Assembly (NCBI GenBank): GCA_018666295.1
Contig: JABIZW010000057.1
Coordinates: forward strand, 1 to 5,171
From: Halieaceae bacterium
Lineage (GTDB): Bacteria; Pseudomonadota; Gammaproteobacteria; Pseudomonadales; Halieaceae
DNA length: 5,171 nt
Direction of reading: 5' to 3'
The notes below the pieces were generated by a model. The model ran no database searches and had not been told where the DNA came from. It was given only the letters and a program-made list of their open reading frames with translations. This document shows positions 1 to 4,267 of this stretch, one piece after another (within the stretch, counting starts at the first letter, position 1; every line of letters begins with the position of its first letter). The position numbers and the translations under genes are program-made.

Positions 1-618
1 AACACTCACGTCAGAGGTCGTTTGAGAGCTTTTCTCGGTTGACTGATGACCGGCAGAAATTTCAATGCCTTCAAAGTCGTCACGAAGAATAAAGTTCACA
101 ACACCCGCAACCGCGTCAGATCCGTAGGTCGCCGTTGCACCTTCCTTGAGTATTTCAACACGCTCAAGTGCCGCCATTGGAATCGATGCTGTATCGACAA
201 AAACGGAGCCATCATTTGCAACACCTGCCGCAATGGTTTGACGTTTGCCATTGACCAGCACCAAGGTCGAGGTAAGACCCAAGCCGCGGAGGTTTACGTT
301 GGAGGTTCCCTGGGTCGCACCCGATGTAAAGCTATCCGGGTTGTTTTCAGCACCGGTGCTGACTGATAACTTCTGAGTCAATTCACCAATGGTCAAGGCG
401 CCCTGCTTCTGAATGTAATCGCTGTCTAGAACCTCGACCGGAGAAGCCTCATCTGTTCCAGAGCCCTTAATATAAGAACCCGTAATCACGACCTCTTCGA
501 GGTTATTGTTGTCATCCTGTGCCAGGGCTGTGTTGGCAAGCAAAAGATTCGCCGTCAACACGCTCAGTGCAAATGGCAGGACTGTGCCGCCAAATCCATT
601 AGGAATTATTCGCTTCAT
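1..618 (-). CDS. TonB-dependent outer-membrane receptor, N-terminal part (partial)
   Basis: This is the first 206 codons of an outer-membrane receptor; the gene runs off the left edge in frame, with no stop. Translating the reverse strand gives a signal peptide with Lys2-Arg3, a hydrophobic core at about residues 12-32 and an ALA-Q cleavage site near 33/34. A TonB box (LEEVVITG) follows at 40-47 and then the plug domain from about 58 to 185. Plug landmarks are NVNLRGLG near 107-114, LVLVNGKR at 119-126 and LERVEILKEGATATYGSDA at 151-169, followed by VVNFILR. The start is fixed by AAGGAG five bases upstream of the ATG. The family carries siderophores, cobalamin, saccharides or peptides across the outer membrane using TonB energy. 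The ligand cannot be told because the barrel is outside the window. It is divergent from the HNH gene. Family assignment is secure; substrate is unknown. Confidence 0.93.
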   Translation of the reverse strand, partial: MKRIIPNGFGGTVLPFALSVLTANLLLANTALAQDDNNNLEEVVITGSYIKGSGTDEASPVEVLDSDYIQKQGALTIGELTQKLSVSTGAENNPDSFTSGATQGTSNVNLRGLGLTSTLVLVNGKRQTIAAGVANDGSVFVDTASIPMAALERVEILKEGATATYGSDAVAGVVNFILRDDFEGIEISAGHQSTEKSSQTTSDVSV

Positions 619-623
619 TACCA

Positions 624-629
624 CTCCTT
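624..629 (-). promoter_or_regulatory. Ribosome binding site of the TonB-dependent receptor
   Basis: On the minus strand this reads AAGGAG, five bases before the ATG at 618-616. It is a strong canonical site and settles the start of the receptor. Confidence 0.85.
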
Positions 630-823
630 ATTGTTGTTGGTCTTTAAAAAGTCACGCGTTCTTATAATTTATCGCGCAACGTCCAGTACATCATTATTAG
701 GGGGCGTCTTCAATAAATAAAATGAGATCGGCGACGGCCACCACCGAATTTGCGATGAGAGGGACTCAAACCGATTTGTTTCGTTGTGTTGCGCGAACCA
801 ACGGGTTAGCTTTAGCCAAACGC

Positions 824-828
824 GGGAG
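824..828 (+). promoter_or_regulatory. Ribosome binding site deciding the HNH start
   Basis: GGGAG lies two bases before the ATG at 831 and eight bases before the ATG at 837. The spacing favours the second ATG as the true start. Confidence 0.55.
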
Positions 829-836
829 CGATGGCC

Positions 837-1388
837 ATGCAAGCAATCCTAAAACTGGATGTGGCAGGGCGTCCACGAGGCTGGCTTAGCCTACAGGAAG
901 CGATCTCTGCCTACGCTCGAGGCGATGTCATTTACGGCGTCGGGGACCCGCTCCCACCAGTGTTTGGCGGCGTTCAACGACGGACTGGCGTGCGCTCAAA
1001 AATCACCCTTCAACCGATTGTCGCACTGCACGGTCGAGTCTTTGACCACTTTACTCCCCCGCTCTGCAATCGGACTTTGTTTAGACGAGACGACCACCGA
1101 TGTCTTTATTGCGGGAGCCAAAAGGCTCGCGGGGAGCTCACACGCGATCACGTCATACCCACATCGAGAGGCGGCGAGGATAAATGGGAAAACGTTGTCG
1201 CCGCCTGCAAACGCTGCAATTGGCTTAAAGACTGCTTAACACCTGATCAGGCGGGCATGCCGCTGCTGGCTATACCCTTCAAACCCAATCCCTATGAGTG
1301 GCATTACCTGGCAAAGGATCGGGTACTTTCCGACCAAATGGATTACCTCTCAACGCAATTTCGCGCTGACCGCGACTGGGCACATTGA
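837..1388 (+). CDS. HNH endonuclease family protein
   Basis: A 183-residue HNH nuclease with the zinc-bound beta-beta-alpha fold. Visible motifs, numbered from the ATG at 837, are Cys89-x2-Cys92, the catalytic Asp104-His105 in RDHVIP, the SRGGED-W turn, Asn119 in WENVV, and Cys124-x2-Cys127-Asn128 with Lys131. The two CxxC pairs are expected to hold a structural zinc, and His105 with Asn119 forms the nuclease centre. Residues 1 to about 75 are a family-specific N-terminal domain with no motif I recognise. An ATG at 831 is also in frame, but the only Shine-Dalgarno-like sequence (GGGAG, 824-828) is two bases from it and eight from the ATG at 837, so 837 is preferred. The gene is divergent from the receptor and converges on gcvT with a 31-bp gap. 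Stand-alone HNH proteins of this type are common in gammaproteobacterial chromosomes and their role is generally unknown; no methylase or phage gene is present here. Confidence 0.85.
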   Translation: MQAILKLDVAGRPRGWLSLQEAISAYARGDVIYGVGDPLPPVFGGVQRRTGVRSKITLQPIVALHGRVFDHFTPPLCNRTLFRRDDHRCLYCGSQKARGELTRDHVIPTSRGGEDKWENVVAACKRCNWLKDCLTPDQAGMPLLAIPFKPNPYEWHYLAKDRVLSDQMDYLSTQFRADRDWAH

Positions 1389-1419
1389 CTCAAATCGATA
1401 GAAAACCTCAATGGTCCCA

Positions 1420-2526
1420 CTATCCTCTAAAGTAACGCTGCGCCACCATCGGCAAGGAGACCACCGTCAAGTCAACGCGCTTACCGCGCACCTCCACATG
1501 CAATGATGTCCCGACATTGGCGTATTCAGCTTCGACATAGCCCATTGCCAGAGGACCACCGGCGCTTGCGCCGAAAGCGTCCGAGCATGTGCGGCCGATA
1601 CAACGACCTTCGCTATTTAAAAGTGACTCGTCGGCGCGCACGGGTCGGCGGCCCTCTACCTTTAGACCCACTCGCTTTTGCGTGACGCCCTCTGCCAGCT
1701 GATGGTCAATAACGTCGCTGCCTGGGTATCCACCGGCCCGCACCCCACCGGCTCGGCGAACAGGTGATACAGCCCACCGCAAACCGGCCTCAATTGGGGT
1801 AATAGTGGGTGACAGCTCGTGACCGTGAAGGCATAAGCCCGCTTCGAGGCGCAGTGAATCGCGCGCACCCAAACCGACAGCCTCGACCTCAGGCTCTGCA
1901 AGTAGCGCCGTCATGAGTGCCGCAGCATCCGCCGCTGAAACCGATATTTCAAATCCGTCCTCACCTGTGTAACCCGAACAAGTGACCCACGCCTCGATAC
2001 CTGCAACACAGTCCGCAGCCCCTGTCATAAAAGTCAGTGTCGACGAAACATCGGAGAGCCGCTGCATCACACGCCTCGCTAAGGGGCCTTGTAACGCCAT
2101 TAGCGCCCGCGCCTCATGCATTTCAAAGGTCAAATCGGGGAGACTGGCTTTCAAGTAAGCAACGTCAGCGTGCTTATTGCCCGCATTGATCACCAAAAAA
2201 AATCGATCGCCGTCAAGATTAGTGGCGATAAGGTCGTCTCGCACTCCGCCCTTTTCGTTGGTTAACAAGGCATACGTGCTGCATCCTGGCAATAAGCTCA
2301 AAAAGTTAGCAGGCATCAAGCGCTCTAGCTGTTCGGCAACGTCTTGGCCAGACACAGTGACCTGCCCCATGTGCGAGACATCAAATAAACCGGCTTGTGC
2401 ACGCGTATGATGATGTTCTGCAATAATGCCGGGCGGATAGCTAATCGGCATGGTGTAACCTGCAAACGGAACCATTTTTGCACCTAGGCTCAAGTGCATC
2501 ACGGTCAGTGGTGTTTCGAGTGGCAA
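1420..2526 (-). CDS. gcvT: Aminomethyltransferase, glycine cleavage system T protein
   Basis: GcvT takes the aminomethyl group from the lipoyl arm of the H protein, releases ammonia and passes the one-carbon unit to tetrahydrofolate, giving 5,10-methylene-THF in the cytoplasm. The 368 residues match the usual length of about 360-375. Landmarks are GAKMVPFAGYTMPI (15-28), LFDVSHMGQ (47-55), the Asp97-Asp98 pair in GGVRDDLI expected to include the catalytic aspartate, LVINAGN (111-117), GYTGEDGFEIS (185-195), LGARDSLRLEAGLCLHGHEL (219-238), ITPIEAGLRWAV (242-253) and a C-terminal VRGKRVDLTVV. The start is TTG, with AGGAGG five bases upstream and no better in-frame codon. Neither gcvH nor gcvP is in the window, so any gcv partners must lie elsewhere. 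Other folate-binding aminomethyltransferases such as the sarcosine or dimethylglycine enzymes are less likely given length and motifs. Confidence 0.95.
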   Translation of the reverse strand: MPLETPLTVMHLSLGAKMVPFAGYTMPISYPPGIIAEHHHTRAQAGLFDVSHMGQVTVSGQDVAEQLERLMPANFLSLLPGCSTYALLTNEKGGVRDDLIATNLDGDRFFLVINAGNKHADVAYLKASLPDLTFEMHEARALMALQGPLARRVMQRLSDVSSTLTFMTGAADCVAGIEAWVTCSGYTGEDGFEISVSAADAAALMTALLAEPEVEAVGLGARDSLRLEAGLCLHGHELSPTITPIEAGLRWAVSPVRRAGGVRAGGYPGSDVIDHQLAEGVTQKRVGLKVEGRRPVRADESLLNSEGRCIGRTCSDAFGASAGGPLAMGYVEAEYANVGTSLHVEVRGKRVDLTVVSLPMVAQRYFRG

Positions 2527-2531
2527 AGCGG

Positions 2532-2537
2532 CCTCCT
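2532..2537 (-). promoter_or_regulatory. Ribosome binding site of gcvT with TTG start
   Basis: On the minus strand this is a complete AGGAGG five bases before the TTG at 2526-2524. It identifies the uncommon TTG as the start; the perfect site may compensate for the weak start codon. Confidence 0.85.
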
Positions 2538-2559
2538 GTTTAAGAGCAGACTTACGAGA

Positions 2560-2588
2560 TGGTCAAACACACGGCACACACACATACT
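2560..2588 (+). promoter_or_regulatory. Possible sigma-70 promoter of the kinase gene
   Basis: TGGTCA (2560-2565), a 17-bp spacer and CATACT (2583-2588) each match four of six consensus bases. Transcription would begin near 2595, leaving a leader of only about 16 bases with the ribosome site at its 5' end. It lies in the 84-bp gap between the divergent gcvT and kinase genes, beside a CA-rich stretch. Weak evidence. Confidence 0.22.
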
Positions 2589-2610
2589 GCGGCGCTCGGA
2601 GGCACTTAGT

Positions 2611-3138
2611 ATGAAGGACATTGATATGAGGAGTCACCCAGCGCGTGTCATCAGTTTAATTGGCATGCCGGGGAGCGGCAAAAGCACCGTCGGTGTCTTG
2701 CTTGCTAAGCGTTTAGGGCTTGCGTTCGTTGACACAGACTTACTGATACAAGAACAAGCTGGCGCAACGCTTGCCGAAATCATTGCGCAAAAAGGCCACA
2801 CGGCACTTCGAACCATTGAAGAGCAAGTACTTTTGGACATGAATATAGGTGCCTCAGTCATTTCAACCGGTGGATCGGTCGTCTACAGCGACGCGATCAT
2901 GAGGCGCCTTACTCAGTCATCGACCGTCGTGTATCTCCGCGCCACACTCGAAACGGTGGCGTATCGCATTTCGCTTGCGCCGGACAGGGGCATTGCATCG
3001 CCAGGCAATCACACGCTGGAAGACGTCTTCAACGAACGCGTTCCGCTCTATGAGCGTTACGCCCATGCGACCGTCAATGTGGACTCAGACGCGGCGGAAG
3101 TCATCGCCGGACACGTCAGTCAAGCCTTGGACACATAG
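2611..3138 (+). CDS. Shikimate-kinase-like P-loop kinase, variant active site
   Basis: A 175-residue protein of the shikimate kinase fold, close to the family's usual 165-180. Numbered from the ATG at 2611 it has the Walker A loop GMPGSGKST (18-26), VDTD (40-43) whose last Asp fits the shikimate/magnesium aspartate, LRTIEE (66-71) whose Arg67 aligns with the shikimate-binding arginine of FRxxE, VVYL (106-109), a lid with DRGI (125-128), and NERVPLYERYA (141-151) with the conserved arginine at 143. Two hallmarks differ. The GGG substrate loop reads TGGSVV, so the third Gly is Ser89, and the lid's usual RPLL is RGIA, keeping the arginine but losing the proline. It is therefore either a divergent AroK or a related small-molecule kinase. 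I recall similar GGSVVYS...RGI proteins annotated as shikimate kinase, from memory only. The start has GGAGG (2598-2602) eight bases upstream; the ATG at 2626 is an alternative with AAGGA upstream. No aroB is nearby, although aroK and aroB are adjacent in many proteobacteria. Confidence 0.8.
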   Translation: MKDIDMRSHPARVISLIGMPGSGKSTVGVLLAKRLGLAFVDTDLLIQEQAGATLAEIIAQKGHTALRTIEEQVLLDMNIGASVISTGGSVVYSDAIMRRLTQSSTVVYLRATLETVAYRISLAPDRGIASPGNHTLEDVFNERVPLYERYAHATVNVDSDAAEVIAGHVSQALDT

Positions 3139-3157
3139 ATTTGGACTGTGGACACGT
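3109..3157 (+). repeat. Three phased GGACACRT direct repeats, candidate activator sites
   Basis: GGACACGT (3109-3116), GGACACAT (3129-3136) and GGACACGT (3150-3157) start 20 and 21 bp apart, two helical turns each, so all three face the same side of the DNA. They lie about 126 to 78 bp before the predicted start of the sigma-54 transcript, the usual region for enhancer-binding proteins. The third is part of an imperfect palindrome, GGAC-AC-GTCC. The first lies inside the kinase gene and the second overlaps its stop codon. The repeats are seen directly; the regulatory role is inferred, and they do not resemble the NtrC site. Confidence 0.45.
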
Positions 3158-3158
3158 C

Positions 3159-3178
3159 CGAGTGCGGCAACCGCCTCG
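3159..3178 (+). other. Hairpin after the kinase gene, terminator or activator site
   Basis: CGAG (3159-3162) pairs with CTCG (3175-3178), and after a one-base bulge GCGG (3164-3167) pairs with CCGC (3171-3174) around a CAA loop. It starts 20 bases after the kinase stop, but no T-run follows, so it is not a standard intrinsic terminator. Its near-palindromic form 57-76 bp upstream of the predicted sigma-54 start also allows a protein-binding role. Confidence 0.3.
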
Positions 3179-3208
3179 ACATCCTCAATGCTTAGCGTCC
3201 ACATAAAA

Positions 3209-3225
3209 TTGGCACAGCGCTTGCA
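3209..3225 (+). promoter_or_regulatory. Sigma-54 (RpoN) promoter
   Basis: TTGGCAC (3209-3215), five bases, then TTGCA (3221-3225) gives the invariant GG (3211-3212) and GC (3223-3224) separated by exactly ten bases. This matches the -24/-12 consensus YTGGCACG-N4-TTGCW except for an A where G is preferred after CAC. Transcription should begin about 12 bases after the -12 element, near 3235-3237. Sigma-54 promoters are silent without an AAA+ enhancer-binding activator, which fits the phased repeats upstream. No protein gene of ordinary size starts downstream on this strand; instead a strongly structured segment follows at once. The motif match is seen directly; activity is inferred. Confidence 0.78.
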
Positions 3226-3234
3226 ACTATCATT

Positions 3235-3350
3235 GAACTCTCGCCCACTCGAAAGGACTTCGAAAAAGCATCAGGACGATGCGCGTGGGCGAGAGTATCT
3301 CTAAGCAGGCGCCTGAGTCTGATCACTCGCGCAGTTCAAGAGCTTATCTT
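3235..3350 (+). ncRNA. Putative sigma-54-dependent structured small RNA with twin AGGAC loops
   Basis: No known RNA family was recognised. Directly visible is a 12-bp perfect inverted repeat, ACTCTCGCCCAC (3237-3248) with GTGGGCGAGAGT (3285-3296). Inside it are two hairpins: TCGAA/TTCGA (3249-3253, 3259-3263) and GCATC/GATGC (3268-3272, 3278-3282), both with the loop AGGAC, joined by AAAA. This makes a three-way junction. A third hairpin may form at 3309-3332: GCGC and GAGT, with CT bulged, pair with ACTC-GCGC around CTGATC. TTGAACT (3233-3239) can pair with AGTTCAA (3333-3339), which would close the whole element but competes with the first three pairs of the long stem. The predicted start, 3235-3237, coincides with the base of the stem. 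GGA in hairpin loops is the hallmark of CsrA/RsmA binding, so a protein-sequestering RNA is one hypothesis. An antisense RNA or a structured 5' leader are others. The 3' end is unclear because no plus-strand terminator is visible. Confidence 0.55.
3237..3296. repeat. 12-bp perfect inverted repeat enclosing two smaller ones
   Basis: The arms are 3237-3248 and 3285-3296, separated by 36 bp that themselves form two 5-bp inverted repeats with identical AGGAC centres. No T-run follows on either strand, so it is not an intrinsic terminator. It is the structural core of the proposed small RNA. Confidence 0.9.
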
Positions 3351-3377
3351 AAAAACAAAAAAACAACGACAATGCTG
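3351..3377 (-). terminator. Weak intrinsic terminator candidate for the synthetase/membrane-protein operon
   Basis: Read on the minus strand, CAGC and GTTG (one G-U pair) form a short stem around ATTGTC, followed directly by TTTTTTTG and TTTTT. It lies 34-60 bases after the stop of the membrane-protein gene. The T-run is good but the stem is short, so termination may be partial. On the plus strand the same bases form an A-rich tract. Confidence 0.3.
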
Positions 3378-3410
3378 AAATAACAACCCCAAGCCAACAC
3401 CACAAAGAGC

Positions 3411-4244
3411 CTATGTTCCTGCTTCCTGCGATTGGCCCGTTTCATCACGCCATGTACTCATATTGCCCTCAATCACAAAAAATGCGAACAACCACAGAAT
3501 CGCATCCCAAAAGTCGAGAAAGCTGCCCTCAAATCCCCAGTACACGGCGGCCAAAAACAAAATGAGATAGAGCGGGGTCTTCACTCGTTGGACCGACTCG
3601 CTGAGCAATCGCAGAGTGTGCTGACGTGAGAGCAATACTCGCACTTCAATCTCAAGCACAATCACCACCAGAATCCACGCGGACGCATTGATCACATCGA
3701 GGGCCGCCAGCCACACCGCACTTTGTAAAAACGCGGGACTCGCAATGACGCGTTCGTAATCGGTCAGTACGAGCCACTCGTCGGCACCACAAGCACTGGC
3801 TGAGAAAGGCTCAAATTGGTCTAAATTGATAAGCACGGACCAACTCGCATCGAGAGTTTCACACAGACCAGAACTCATCGGTTGGCTCGCCATAAGTCCA
3901 CTAAGCTCTGCGATGTAGCCCCACCAAGCCACCGTAATTGCAGCAAGACAAAGAAATTTAGTACCACGAATAAACCAGCCCACGAAGCTTCGCAGCAGGT
4001 GGTCGGACAGGACGTAAGTCTCAAGCTCGAAGAAAATCAACAGGACTAACCAAGCACCGGTATCAATGGTTGCTGAAAAAATCTGAAAGAAGCTGGCGAT
4101 TGACGTAACCGATGTATTCAGTGCGGCAGAAGACATCATTTCTTCTGCCATGAATAGAAAGACATTCACCAATAATGCCGTGTACACCAGATATTTAACG
4201 GGCTGAAACACGTTCTGATTTCTTAAAAAATTACCTAATGCCAT
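3411..4244 (-). CDS. Six-helix membrane protein of unknown function with repeated W-x7-E motif
   Basis: I do not recognise this 277-residue protein. Hydrophobic segments lie at about 16-37, 58-80, 95-117, 173-201, 223-240 and 244-262. Basic residues cluster in the 81-96 and 202-222 loops, which places both ends in the cytoplasm and the large 118-172 loop, holding Cys128 and Cys152, in the periplasm. The helices look duplicated: Asp61-x3-Trp65-x7-Glu73-x-Glu75, Asn186-x3-Trp190-x7-Glu198-x-Glu200 and Asp247-x3-Trp251-x7-Glu259-x-Asn261. The first two copies are each followed 43-46 residues later by WG[YF] (108-110 and 236-238). The buried acidic residues suggest handling of a cation or polyamine, which is speculation. 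The gene starts 23 bp after the upstream glutamine synthetase gene, has no clear ribosome site, and is probably translated from the same message. The start is the first ATG of the frame after the upstream stop. Confidence 0.75.
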   Translation of the reverse strand: MALGNFLRNQNVFQPVKYLVYTALLVNVFLFMAEEMMSSAALNTSVTSIASFFQIFSATIDTGAWLVLLIFFELETYVLSDHLLRSFVGWFIRGTKFLCLAAITVAWWGYIAELSGLMASQPMSSGLCETLDASWSVLINLDQFEPFSASACGADEWLVLTDYERVIASPAFLQSAVWLAALDVINASAWILVVIVLEIEVRVLLSRQHTLRLLSESVQRVKTPLYLILFLAAVYWGFEGSFLDFWDAILWLFAFFVIEGNMSTWRDETGQSQEAGT

Positions 4245-4267
4245 TGCAATACACTGAACCGTTGTGA

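Larger units (their letters stand above)
619..830. promoter_or_regulatory. Divergent intergenic region between receptor and HNH gene
   Basis: These 212 bases hold no gene and should contain the promoters of both divergent genes. The best minus-strand -10 candidate is TATAAG (661-666), but no good -35 lies 16-18 bp upstream of it. No convincing promoter is visible for the HNH gene. A 9-bp inverted repeat, TCGCGCAAC (672-680) and GTTGCGCGA (788-796), places the same sequence upstream of each gene in mirror orientation. That the region is regulatory is inferred from gene orientation; individual elements are weak. Confidence 0.4.

Noticed and set aside
46..366. Plus-strand open frame opposite the TonB-dependent receptor
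   Set aside because: The minus strand encodes a clear plug domain over the same bases; the Cys/Arg-rich plus-strand translation is an antisense shadow.
1383..1413. CATTGA/TCAATG inverted repeat between the HNH gene and gcvT as a shared terminator
   Set aside because: Six pairs with a 19-base loop and no T-run; likely chance.
2494..2610. An in-frame ATG at 2494 that would extend the kinase by 39 residues
   Set aside because: The extension overlaps the start of gcvT on the other strand, resembles no kinase N-terminus, and the ATG at 2611 has GGAGG at good spacing.
2527..2610. Glycine riboswitch upstream of gcvT
   Set aside because: The gap to the divergent kinase gene is only 84 bases and contains none of the paired aptamer structure expected; a CA-rich stretch fills much of it.
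2975..3304. Open frame of 109 codons overlapping the kinase and the small RNA
   Set aside because: It is a +1-frame shadow of the kinase gene rich in Ser, Arg and Thr with no recognisable motif, and it runs through the promoter and stems.
3306..3315. Perfect palindrome CAGGCGCCTG as an operator
   Set aside because: A single 10-bp palindrome is expected by chance in a window this size, and part of it fits better into the third RNA hairpin.
3285..3320. The strong stem as an intrinsic terminator for the kinase gene
   Set aside because: No T-run follows on the plus or minus strand, and the stem lies after a sigma-54 promoter at the predicted transcript start.
3279..3383. A 34-codon plus-strand reading frame (ATG at 3279, TAA at 3381-3383) downstream of the sigma-54 promoter
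   Set aside because: Its only ribosome-site-like sequence, AGGA, ends two bases before the ATG and sits in a hairpin loop. The coding sequence starts inside the structured stem, and the composition is low-complexity basic. A small leader peptide is not excluded but structure explains the segment better.
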